Assembly: GCA_033064195.1 (NCBI GenBank)
Contig: JARBJD010000137.1
Span: 62,001-126,000, forward strand
Source: Blattamonas nauphoetae
Lineage: Eukaryota > Preaxostyla > Oxymonadida
Direction: 5' to 3'
Length of the DNA stretch: 64,000 nucleotides
The first letter of the stretch is position 1. Each line of letters opens with the position of its first letter. The translations under genes were made by a program, and so were the position numbers. Positions 11,829 through 23,080 of this stretch are shown here, piece by piece. The notes under the pieces were generated by a model, which saw only the letters and a list, made by a program, of their open reading frames with translations, made no database searches and was not told the origin of the DNA.

Positions 11829-12948
11829 TAGTAGTGTTAGAAAACCGCCCGTGTTCAGAAACCCGCAACGGGTGTTGGAAAAACCGCAACCGGACGATCT
11901 TCATCATAATAAAGCTCTTTATCCATTTCTACACACTAATCTCCAATTTTCTCACCTTTTTGAAAAAATCAATCACAAACAATCGTGAAGTGACTCAATT
12001 TAAACTGATCTTTCATAGTCCCCGGATAAACCCGGTAAGTCGGATAAACCCGTTCCCAACATACCACACTTCACATTGAAACTTTTATTATGACGACTGA
12101 TATGTTGCGCTTGAAAGAAAGTTATTGTTCGAATTCTGAAATGATTTGTCCCCTGTTCAGATGTTTGATCGAGGTCTATGGGTCATTTCAAATCGATGAA
12201 TGACCAGCCACGACACCCTGTATGTGATGCTGAGTACAAAGAGGTTGTATCTCAATGTACCATCCCTTGGACGCCTGGGAAGACATTGGCTAAGTTCCGA
12301 GCACATTTCGACTTTCACTTTTCTCATTCCATTTCACAATCATTCTTTCAACAGTGACTCCTGTTTTAAAAATAATGAAAAGAGTAATGGACGGGAAGTG
12401 GAAGGATAATTTTAGTGAAGAGGGGGGACTGCTATGCTCATGTGGAATGGTTAACGGGTATATCCGCTCTAACGGGTTTGTCCGGGTACTATCACGAGAC
12501 TCTGAGTTGAAGTCAATATCTGTATGAGTCCCGATATTATCTCCTCCTCCGAATGTTGCATCTATTAGATTATCTCAGGTATGATTTTAAGAAAGAGACA
12601 TACTTCATTGTTGACACTTGGTAATTCTCCCTTGAATCGCTGATCATCTCACTACCAATGGTCGGGTGGAGTTGAAAAACAGGTATATTTGAGAATCGAG
12701 ACGAGCTTTGTGGTTGAATGACATGAATTGAGTCGTGGGCTTAGAAACACCAATTTTGGTTTGAATCATGACCCATTGATGTCAATGTCGCATTTCACAG
12801 ATGTGTTTTACCTCTTCATTTTTTCCAGAAAACTTATTCATTCCTTCTGTAGAGACCATGAGAAAAACAGAATAATGCATGAATGAAGTGGCGGTTTTAT
12901 CACGCTGGTTGCGGTTTTCTGACGGTTTGCGGTTTTCTAACACCACTA
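11829..12948. mobile_element. 1,120-bp TIR element with 3-bp target duplication (TTA)
   Basis: The left end TAGTAGTGTTAGAAAACCGC is mirrored at the right end as TAGTGGTGTTAGAAAACCGC in reverse complement. TTA flanks both sides (11826-11828 and 12949-12951), and the empty site GACTTACGAAC matches the undisrupted repeat copies of the host gene (GACTTACGAAC). There is no transposase, so it is non-autonomous. A 3-bp TWA duplication would suit PIF/Harbinger, but the TAGT terminus is not diagnostic. It contains another element at 12016-12491. Confidence 0.8.
12016..12491. mobile_element. 476-bp TIR element nested in the 1,120-bp element
   Basis: The ends are imperfect inverted repeats of about 39 bp starting TAGTCCCCGGATAAACCCG and TAGTACCCGGACAAACCCG. 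TCA flanks both sides (12013-12015 and 12492-12494). The TAGT terminus and 3-bp duplication are shared with the surrounding element, which suggests the same or related mobilising machinery. No coding capacity. Confidence 0.7.
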
Positions 12949-15364
12949 TTACGAACTAACCTCACTCACGATTTCTTTTTCGAGCTCATGGATTCTGGAT
13001 GAATCTGTGCGCTTTACAGTTCCTTGCGAGCCCGTACGAGTCACGTCTGCATCGTGCAAGAAGGAGGGCACCGATAAAGTCGTTGTGTTCGTGAACGGGT
13101 CGGGATTTGTGTCGGGAGAGTTCTACACAGTTTCAATCTCTGGTCATCCAATTGGCTCTCCCTCAACTCCTCCGTCATCACTCCACAACACTTCTTTTGC
13201 TGTGATTGCCTCGTCGTCCAAAAAAGCGACCTCTTCTCCTCTCCAACTGCATCCATCCGAAGGAAGCCAACTGAAGTTTTCGTATTCGTACACGATTGTT
13301 GGGATCACGAATGGAACGGAGGATGGAGTGATTGAGGGAGGGCAGTTCGACACTCATTCTCAACCATCACTGATCTCGATCTCATGCAAGCTGAAAGAAG
13401 GAGACGCGAAGACAGCAGAAGTGTCGATTTCAGGATCAAACATCCCTGATGGCCTGTACAACCTCGTTCTTCAGAACACGGTGAGCTCGAAAGAGACAGA
13501 GCTGCCGATGAAGATTGTTGACTCGACTGGAAGGTTGGAAGTTGAGATCTTTTCGTCACCTGACATGGAGTATGGAGTTGAATACGAAGTGGTGAGCCTG
13601 TCGAGCAGTTTGGTGACAGTTGTTCTGCCAACAGACGCCGATGACCGATTGATGAAAGTGCCAGGAGTGCCAGCTCGAATTCGATCAGTCTCGAGTGTGC
13701 TTGCTGAAGATTTGAAGACACATGTGTCAGTTGTGATTTGTGGAGAGAATCTGCCAATTGGAACGACGCTGACAGTGAAAGTGAAAGAAGTGGATCCGTC
13801 GTCTGGAAGCCCGACTGGGTCTGAGAGTACACTACCTGATGCAACGATCGCCAGCACAATCGAATCAGAGCCAATTGTGATACAACTTTACGAAGCGACC
13901 AACCCGATTCTTGAATATGGAAAGACATACGAACTGACGTCGCTCACCATTTCTGAAACAACCTCATTCATTCTGGATGAATCTGTGCGACTTTCAGTTC
14001 CTTGCGAACCAGTGCGAATCACGTCGGCATCATGCACGATTGACAATCCAGACTTGACAGTTGTGTCAGTGGAAGGGTCGGGATTTATGTTGGGAGAGTT
14101 CTACACAGTGTCAGTGTCTGGGCATCCGATTGGCTCTCCCTCGACTCCTTCATCATCACTCCACAACACATCGGTTGTGGTTGTCGCATCCTCATCGAAG
14201 ACAGCGACTTCCTCTGCTCTCCAACTGCATCCATCCGAAGGAAGCGAACTGAAGTTTTCGTATTCGTACGCGATTGTTGGGATGACGAATGGGTCAGTGG
14301 AAGGAATTATTCACTCTGTTGGATTCGAGACTCAAGATGACATCAAACGAGATGAGGCTCTGATCACCAAAATAGAGGTTGTTCCCGCCAGTTCACTAAA
14401 CACATCGATCATGATTGAAGTTTCTGGAACGAATCTTCCTTTTGAAACAATTGGAAAGCTGACACTGAATGATTCGTTCTCTTTCGACGTGTCTTTCAGT
14501 TCGTCAACATTTGGTCGAAGTGCCGTGATCGAACTTGGAGTGAGTGGTTCTCTCGGATTTGGTTCAGAATACGAGATCACGTCACTCGAAGACTCGAACA
14601 CTCAGCCAATCCGAATTCCAACAACGACGATCACAACACCACCAAAGCCATCGAAGTTGTCGTTGTATGTTTGTGGGAAGGAAGAGGTGTCAGGACCTGA
14701 GATGAGTGGAGCTGATCCCGAAACGTGCAATGGAATGAAATCAGCGTGGAACACCGCGACTTCTCTCGGGATCTTGGACACGACAATGCGAATTGTGGAC
14801 TCGGCTGACCTCTCTTCTCCACTCATCGTCACACCTCGTGTCACATTCTCTCTGACATCGTTCACAACAGAACCAGCAACCATTCGAGCCAGCTCACCCT
14901 CATCCCAACAGAGCTCAGTGCTGGTGTCAGTGGAGGAGGGAGGACTGTGCAGACTGACACTGCTCACAATCACATCCGACTTGTCCGTCTCGACATTCAG
15001 ACTTGTGTCAGCGTCGAAAGGGACAGTTGTGATTCGATTCTGCTCGATTTCAGGAACACGACAGAGCGAGTCGAACAGCGATGTGGATTCGATTTATGGA
15101 TGGTCGAGTGGATTGATTGAGCTGATTGAGACAGAAACTGAGCTGAATGGTGTGACAATGAAAGAGATTGAAGTGGGAGGGATTTGGATGAAGGGAGGAA
15201 AGCTTAAAGTCACAGCTGGAGTGTTCTCTCAAAATGGACCATCGATTGCCGACTTCCCATCTGCTCGCCAGAACATCCACTGTGAAGGAGAAGGAACAAT
15301 CTCGATCGACCAGAAGAGCACGGATGAAAGGATGTCGCAAGCTCCATCCGACACATAACCAGGG

Positions 15365-15425
15365 CTCATCAACAGGTTGAGTGAGTCCCTGGGTCCGTGA
15401 ATGACGGTCCATGGGTTGGCCGATC
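15365..15425 (+). repeat. Inverted terminal repeat of copy B, left
   Basis: Identical to 2905-2965 as far as can be read. It is preceded by the outer end that starts GGATGTCGCAAGCTCC. Confidence 0.88.
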
Positions 15426-18400
15426 TGAAATACCAATCAGAACAAATTGACATCCTCGTCGATTTTTGACGAACTATCTTTCTTTGATCACCGCTTATTT
15501 CATACTGATCAAACAGAAATACATTTTCTTTCCTCGATCGTTCTCTTCAATTTCGAAACAAAAGGATCGCACAAGTAGCTCCCGATGGCATAATCACTTC
15601 AGTTCTTTAAACTACCCACTCAAGACAGGGGTATCAAGTGGATTCAATTGAGATCTCTCAATACGAATAATTTTCAAGTCGACAAGCAAGACCGGAAATC
15701 GAAGAGGATCGATCACTCTTGAAGATCCGTGACCCGATTCGAAAGTTGAACGACGAGGAGGATACAAGCATCGACAATAGCTACGATCTTGTGAACACTG
15801 AAAGCAGCAAAGTGATTCACACGATGCTTCAATACCTCAATATCAAGTTCTTCCGTTTTATCCTCTCCCAAGCGAATGATCGTGGCAAGGTTGAAAGTTA
15901 ATACCGAGGATGAGATAATTTGTCGGTCTTACAAGCTTGGAATCTGAACCCGACAATACCCTTGCATTCCTCACGAATCAAACTTGCGTCTCCGAACAAC
16001 CACTATTGGATAATTGTGCAGTAATAACGTTCCTCAGCACTCAAGACAGTGCTAACGTTGGAGTATTGACTGCCGATATCATTCATAATCACAACAAATA
16101 TCTCCACGGATGATAGAAAGAAGGCGAAGGAAAAGTATCTTGGTATTACATCAGAACGATCACCAGATTCGAAAGTATCATGATTAGCATGCGAAGTGAT
16201 CAACAGATCCAGAAGTGATAAGATTCATCACGATATTCGTCCAATCACACGACCGCTTGTTCGTACCAACCGTGACACTCATTGGAGTTGGTCTAGCGAA
16301 CGAGGAGGATACTTAGTCAATCAAAGGAAGGTCAAACAGTTTATCCACAGAATTTCAATATCATGCGGAGGCTTTTCTGCTTCATTGAGAAGCATCAATC
16401 CACTCGCTCTGCTCGGACTGACATTGGCTGTAAACTGCAAGAAAAGCATTACGACTCAACTTAATGGTGTTCCGATATCCAACAAAGTGAAATGTGACAG
16501 ATTATTATAAGTTAATCTCGGTAGATGAACTCTGCCTCGTTGAAGGATCCAACTATACATATGAAGCTAATGAGGGATAAAGAAACCTCTGAATTGCTAG
16601 AATCAGCATTTAGTGACATTGGTTGCGTGTTTCATCCCGTCCAGCAGCGGGGTAAAGTGAAACCACGCACCATCCAATACCGGAAATACAGCGAACCAGC
16701 ACCCGTCACTATCATCCCAAAATCTGTCACCTTCTGAATACAACCTCAACCTGTTCTCTAGACCTGAAACTATCCGACAATACACCTACCGTCATGAAGT
16801 TAAGATTCATCAAGGAAGGAACAAGATTTGATCGCGTCTCTGACGACAGTATCACGGCGATCTTGCGCATCTTAGCTCTGAGCCAAACAACATGTCAGAT
16901 CTGATCACTTGATCCCATTGCAAGGAAGAAATGGTCGTCCTTTTGGAATACGCCGTTGATGGACCATTCACTGGACTCGAGTATCGCCAACATCACGCCT
17001 GTCTGCATCAGCAACGAAACACAAGAGCATCCTGCTAAGGGAGCAAAAACTACATAGAAGATCCAACAAGTTGAGATGGAATGATGTCGAAACGGGGGGA
17101 TTCAAGAGCATGAGTGTCAACACCTCCTAAACAATCCAGAGCATCACACGTCGGAATCGTCAATCAGTGGGAAGCTGATAGGGTGAAATGATTGACAGAC
17201 AGAGAGATACTGTGATCCAATCAGAGACAGATTAGGCTCTCCCAACGTATGTGACATGAGGAAATGAACCAACATCTTGTCGGAGTGGCGTGTCTCGATT
17301 GTGCAGATGACTTCTGCAGACACTTCATCCCCCAAGACGTATCGTGCTTCTCACTCCCCACTCATTCGGTCAAGATATCAGGAAACACGTTCCTCTTGCT
17401 CAAACGAAACGAGGACATTCAATCAAACCGGCGAACCAGAACCGATGCTAGGTCAAAGATCATCACCAGTGTCAGTACTTGCTGGACATTGAAGATTTCA
17501 TCGAAGAAGAATGGCGAACACTATCCGAGTCACAGTAGTTCAAAAAATGGATATAGAAGAGAGAGACGACGTCTAAAAGGAAACTGACTTTCCAACTTAT
17601 GCTTGGTATTACCGACATCCGTCAACCTCGTTGGAAGAAAGCGCATACCCGTCACATTCGGCGTTTTATTATTGACTTCAAACGGGAAGCATCACCCTTC
17701 AGAAGCAAGATCTGGACGGTACAACTCGTGACAACAGTGATATCGCTTCGGTTGACAATGGACCTCCTCCGGCATTCAGACATTCACATGACGCTGTTGC
17801 CTGTGCTGTCATGCGACAGACATGTGGTGGAATCATGCCATGATGGAACGACACCAGTCCCAACAGAATAAGTGTCGAGGTTCACATCGCCCACCAGCTC
17901 CTACCACCACATTCCTTTCGCTGCATGACCTTGTCACTCCACGAAGACTCCAATCCGACTTCAGCTACAAACCAGTTTGGCACCACCGAACGGCTTGTCT
18001 CAGATTCAAATAGCCCCTCCGCATCGCATTCCCAAGGACTCTAGAGGCGGGCAATTGATGACACATGACAAGCTGAGCTCGTGCGATATTTGTTTCAGAT
18101 CATCTCGGGGATAATACCGTCTCCACTTGCTGAAGTTCGACACAAGTCTTCTTGTCATTGCCTTCCCATTTGGACTGCGAATCGAAAGGAAGATTCAGTT
18201 TCGCCAATTGTTGAATGATTTGGCTCCTGCTTACTCATTTGAGGGAATCAATCGAGCATTCCAGAACGCTCGTCAAGGTCTCTTGACTTTAAAACATTCA
18301 TCCCTCCTGACTTGTTGCATCTTTGACATCCCTCATTGTGACGATTTGATTGTGAGGGACATACTCCAGTAAAATGAACAGGCGTCTTGGCTGGTCGGTA

Positions 18401-19666
18401 GTTCACACCATCAGAAGGACTGACTCTGACCAACATCAGGGTGTCTCTCAATGGGACGGTCGGCAATGCAAATCAAAGTGAACATGAAGAAAGAGTCTCA
18501 TGACCAACAAACTCAGATTGAGTTGCGACAACGAAATCATTTATCAACTGATTGGCCGACAAGGACTTGACATCCAATCGCTAACCTGTCGCAACGCAAA
18601 TCATCCCGCATTTTAGGAAATACTTTTGAGCAACAGTTCTAAACTCACCATCGGAACCGTCAACCTATTATTATTATTTCCAATCGAGGTCGGAAGGTCC
18701 TGTCAGAGTTGAGTAGAGCCAGATCAGAAACAAGTTGGATTTGGGCGTCTCAAGGAATGAAGAATCTTGTCGAGCAGAAGACAGCACCGTCGGATGTGTT
18801 TCCAGAATGGGTATCTCCCACAGCACCAGCACAATTGATAGCGGAACGGAAACGGGATCGGCGGAGTTGGAGGGAATGCGAGATGTTTTATGGACATCTC
18901 TGGAGAAAGAGGACCGTATAAATACGGGCATGCTTCGCACTTTCTTCAGCATATTCCTCTCAACCCCGCCTTCATCGAAGTAGTGAGCAGCAGTGAACCT
19001 TCCCTCAAATGATGACTCGACATCAGTAGCCGCTCCTTCGATCAGATCAAGTATTGATGACAGAGCAGAAGAACAGACACCAAATTGAACAATCGGTGAG
19101 TTTCGTCAGAATGAAAGAGGATGGAGATGTCGGACATGAGAAGGGTTCTGCCGATGAGTGATGATGGAAGATCGACATCGACGTCATGTTGTCTGGAGAG
19201 AGTGATGGCTCTAAGTGGAGAAGGACGGGTTGACAGGACAGACTCGAGGGGACCGAAGAGAAAGAAGTCAGAAGAAACTGCATTCAATGCGAGAAAGTGG
19301 AAAGAGACAAGAGAAAAGGCTTTCCTCGAAAGATAGACTTGAGGAGAGGGTGCTGGACGTGAGCCGAGTTGTCTCCCACACGCATTTAGTGAGTCGAGTG
19401 TTCTCCTCACCTGTTCCCCATCTCCAATGCGGAACCTGCAGCGATTGTCCTCACTCTCCGGTAGTGAGTCGAGCTCGCTGACGACTACTACTCCGCTCCA
19501 ATACTGATTGGTCGATCAGACTCCTTGCTCACCAACTGCTGGTGGCAGCTTTTGAGGAGCACGGCCGTTGTCATGGTGGAAGTGAGTAAATGGGTAGAGT
19601 CGTGGAAGTTCTCTTCTTTTCTTATTCTCACTATCACTCTCCACTTGATTTTAGTCCTTTTCAAAT

Positions 19667-19746
19667 CTCAACCTGTTGATGAGCCCTGGTTATGTGTCGG
19701 ATGGAGCTTGCGACATCCTTTACACAAACCAGTGCTCATCAACCTC
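19667..19746. repeat. Internal complementary region of copy B
   Basis: It contains GCTTGCGACATCC joined directly to TTTACACAAACCAG, that is, both outer ends in the order expected of a circle junction. It lies about 360 bp from the right end, the usual 3' side in DIRS elements. Confidence 0.85.
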
Positions 19747-20025
19747 TTTCTCTGCCACACAGCAGTTGAAAGAGGACATCGGTATGTCTTTAGCACTGCG
19801 GCGTTTCTCAATTGTAGCCTTTTGGTGGTTTCCACTTCATAAGTCATTCTGACTTCTCGGTTTCTCCAGTTTTTCATCCCCGTTGGGGCTTTTCTGGAAT
19901 TATGGGCTAGATCCCACTTTTTGCTCATCAACCGCCCCCACTTGGGCAGAACCAGCTCGATGATTAACCTCTCGAGTTGGGATTTTTTAACTTTCAACAG
20001 ATAAAACTTATTATTTGTATTTGTT

Positions 20026-20086
20026 GATCGGCCAACCCATGGACCGTCATTCACGGACCCAGGGACTCACTCAACCTGTTGATGAG
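20026..20086 (-). repeat. Inverted terminal repeat of copy B, right
   Basis: Reverse complement of 15365-15425. The outer end CACTGGTTTGTGTAAA follows, and host sequence resumes at 20103. Confidence 0.88.
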
Positions 20087-20785
20087 CACTGGTTTGTGTA
20101 AACAGATTCGATGTGGATTGACACCGACGAATGCTCAATCGACGGAAGAGAATCACTCATCGCTTCGCCTCTTTTCGTTCCAACTCTGAACTCGACCGAA
20201 TCGACAGTTGAGACAGACAAGAGTGGAAAACAGAAGGTGAAAGTGGTTGGGAAGACACTGATGCCGTGTAGACTTTCGTTGGAAGTGTTTGAGTGGGACT
20301 CGTCGAAGAATGTGGAAGGGAAGAGTGAACTTGTTGATCTCTCAACATCAACAGCGATCCATTGGAACGAAACTGAAATCATGATTCCTTTCCCAGAATC
20401 GGAAGCTGGGAACCTGAACAAGAAGATGGAATTGCGAGGTCGTCTTGTGTTTGGAAATGGGGAGCGAACATCGAATTGGATGATTGTGTCTGGATTGGAA
20501 TCAGGAAACAAATCGGAAGGAGGAATTGGATCGAAATGGTGGATTCCCGTGATCATTTGTGTGTCTTGCGCTCTTCTTGCTTCACTTGTGATTGTGGTGT
20601 GTGTCTGTCTGCATCGAAAACGACACTCGAATCAGAAAGCGCTTCTGTCGAACGAAGAAATGTCACCTGATGAAGTTGAAGTGGAGGAGAAGATGGAACT
20701 TAACGAGCAAATCACGAACCCGCCAAACAGTGCTCTTTCTTCAGTTCCATCAGTTCATCACAAGCAAGACACATCGTTTGGGGAG

Positions 20786-21676
20786 CAGTCACGGACAAAA
20801 GTAAGTGGCCACCCTTGCCTGGATTTATGAACAGGTGGTTTTTTCTGATTTTTTCATAAACACCTCACAACAATGGAAGAACACAATTTTTCGAATATAA
20901 AACAAAAAGAGTGTGGTGAAGTGAAAATCGAGATGAGCGAATGGATCAAGTTCAGAGGTCAATCCAATTGCGGCAACCTTAACACATCTCCTCTCTCTGG
21001 AGGAGGAGATGTGACGAGTGTAGTCTGTCCCTCCACTGAGAACAGTCTGTCTCCTCTCGTACCTGAGATCTTGTTCGAAATGTGGCGAAAATGTGAGAAT
21101 CATATCTTTTTTTTATCCCTCATCCGTCATCCTTTTAGACACAGTAATTGCTTTCACTGGTACCAAGAATGAAATTTCTCTCTTCTTATCAAATGTTGTG
21201 ACATGGTGTAGAGAAAATGAGATTCGCACGTTTTGAGCACAATTGGAACATTCCCGATTTATCAGTACTCTGACAGATGTATACAGATACAGTATTCCCA
21301 AGAGGAGATAGAGCGTTTGGGATCAATATAAGGATTGTTGATGAGGGATAAAAAAGATATGATTCTCACATTTTCGCCACATTTCGAACAAGATCTCAGG
21401 TACGAGAGGAGACAGACTGTTCTCAGTGGAGGGACAGACTACACTCGTCACATCTCCTCCTCCAGAGAGAGGAGATGTGTTAAGGTTGCCGCAATTGGAT
21501 TGACCTCTGAACTTGATCCATTCGCTCATCTCGATTTTCACTTCACCACACTCTTTTTGTTTTATATTCGAAAAATTGTGTTCTTCCATTGTTGTGAGGT
21601 GTTTATGAAAAAATCAGAAAAAACCACCTGTTCATAAATCCAGGCAAGGGTGGCCACTTGCTTTTGTCCGTGACTG
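20786..21676. mobile_element. 891-bp foldback element with 3-bp target duplication (GAG)
   Basis: Two arms of about 337 bp (20786-21122 and 21341-21676) are almost perfect reverse complements around a loop of about 217 bp. Ends are CAGTCACGGACAAAAG, with GAG at 20783-20785 and 21677-21679. The element splits the juxtamembrane linker of gene 1b; removing it and one GAG restores Phe-Gly-Glu-Thr-Arg-Phe in frame, as in the paralogue at 62557-64000. No transposase. The CAGT end and 3-bp duplication resemble the TAGT elements at 11829-12948. Confidence 0.85.
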
Positions 21677-22477
21677 GAGACTCGATTTCCGAGTTCAGAA
21701 GGGATCCCGCCAGCACAATCGTTTTTGGAAGTGGTAGTGTGCAACGAGAGCTTGGATCGTTCAGTGGCAGTGGAGACAGACACGCTGTTCAACGCTCTTC
21801 ACTATCCTCACTCGACTCGATTTGTTGAGAAACGAAAAGTGGGCCAAGCGATCACAAAGGGACTTGTGAGTCTTGTGGAGATGAGAGTGATTGCTGATGT
21901 GTTGACTCGATTGTCACCTCACTGGGTTCTGTTCGACCAGAACGATCGAGTGAGTCTGAAGACGCGAGAGAGGCAGAGTGTTGTTGGTGAGAGTGGAATT
22001 GTTTCAGGAGGAAAGAAGATTTCGGAAGATGGCCAGCGATGGATGGCACCAGAAGTGTTGCAGGAGAATTGGAAACAAACGAAAGAGAATGTGGACCACG
22101 GGGCAGTTTTTAGTCTTGGCCTTGTCTTGTGGGAAATTGAGACTGGTTCTGTGCCCTTCGGGGAAGTTGATGGAGCGACAGCTCATCGTCGACTAGCATC
22201 GAACGAGAAGCCTCGAATGGAGAAAGTGAGTGAGTCGATGCAAGCGATAATCGTTCCCTGCCTCTCGCTGGATCCATCACAACGCCCAACACTGAAAACA
22301 GTCCTGTCGCAGCTGGATGAACTGGACAGCGTTCCTCAACCATCGAACGAGAATGAAGGGAACATGATGTCGAAGATTGGATGACACTTCACTCCGCAGA
22401 TTCCGCGACGAGGCAGACCCTGCTCTCGTCTGGAACACGATCTTGTCAATGTCGTTCACTCGTCCGAACGACACTGA

Positions 22478-22708
22478 TCAACATTCTTGAGTTTTCGTCC
22501 GAAGGATGACCATTCTTAATTTTGGACCGATCTTCTTTTGTTTCTTCTGTTGTTCGAGAAATGAATTTGTTATTTTCTTTCGTGTTTCCATGTTCTTCAT
22601 CCTGGCTCCTGGCTTTGGATGGTTCGATTGTTTTCGTCGCTCTGAGTCGTTTTTCATCGGCTCTGCCACTTCACTCACCTCTCCATCTCTCATGAAAGCC
22701 AATATCAT
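22478..22708 (-). other. Conserved convergent small ORF downstream of gene 1b
   Basis: This 76-codon frame faces the end of the pseudokinase gene. A similar frame faces the third pseudokinase gene at 61930-62112: both contain RDGEV, RKQSNHPK and ARMKN in the same order. It may be a small gene, an antisense exon, or simply a duplicated 3' flank. No known domain is recognised. The DNA in the core also matches well (GAAAACAATCGAACCATCCA on the coding strand), so selection on the protein is not proven. Confidence 0.35.
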
Positions 22709-23080
22709 TTCAAAATTGTCTTATTTCTCTCTTTTTTCGATGGTGCCGAATTCAACACCTCGACAATGGATCAATATAGACCCATTAAACACTTTTTCAT
22801 CATCCAATTATCCAACAAAAGCTGCAATGAACTCTGAACTTGACCAATCGAATCCAAAGATATTGTTTCCAGCCCAACCTGAGCCATTAGATCAAGTATA
22901 TTCATTCAGTTTTCATTTTTCTCGATCCCATTCGGAACACACGTCTTCACTCTCCTCAACATTCATCCCCATTAATTTCTCTGTTTTCTCTCCCACTCAC
23001 GTTGTTTCTATCTATCATGGTTAGAATGATCTTTTCACATCTTTCGTTCCACCATTTCGAGAAGGAGACGATGAAACTCT

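Larger units (their letters stand above)
15330..20102 (+). mobile_element. 4.77-kb non-autonomous DIRS-like element, copy B
   Basis: It is the reverse complement of copy A at near identity, 4,773 bp against 4,776 bp. Its 61-bp terminal repeats are at 15365-15425 and 20026-20086 and its internal complementary region at 19667-19746. It inserted into gene 1b without target duplication: GATGAAA on the left and CAGATTCG on the right restore Asp-Glu-Thr-Asp-Ser. Recognisable reverse transcriptase and recombinase domains are again absent, so movement would have needed a full DIRS element in trans. Near identity of two copies with no coding function implies very recent transposition, or gene conversion between them. 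Confidence 0.75.
9835..22384 (+). pseudogene. Surface receptor-pseudokinase gene 1b, 5'-truncated and interrupted by mobile elements
   Basis: Coding segments 9835-11828, 12952-15329, 20103-20785 and 21680-22384 form one frame of about 1,920 codons. Its only in-frame stop is TAA at 10348-10350, where a sister repeat has GAA (Glu). From the N-terminus there are three and a third tandem copies of a roughly 320-residue composite Ig-like module, then a beta-helix region (about 14650-15329) and a membrane-proximal Cys-bearing segment. A transmembrane helix follows (WIPVIICVSCALLASLVIVV, about 20540-20600) with a basic stop-transfer stretch (HRKRH), then a cytoplasmic kinase-like domain (about 21725-22340). 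WMAPEV, VFSLGLVLWE and DPSQRPT match kinase subdomains VIII, IX and XI, but the catalytic HRD is replaced by RLSPHWVLFD and there is no DFG, so it is a predicted pseudokinase. The first codons are missing (see the scar at 9360-9830). It is a close paralogue of the gene at 62557-64000. Confidence 0.75.
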
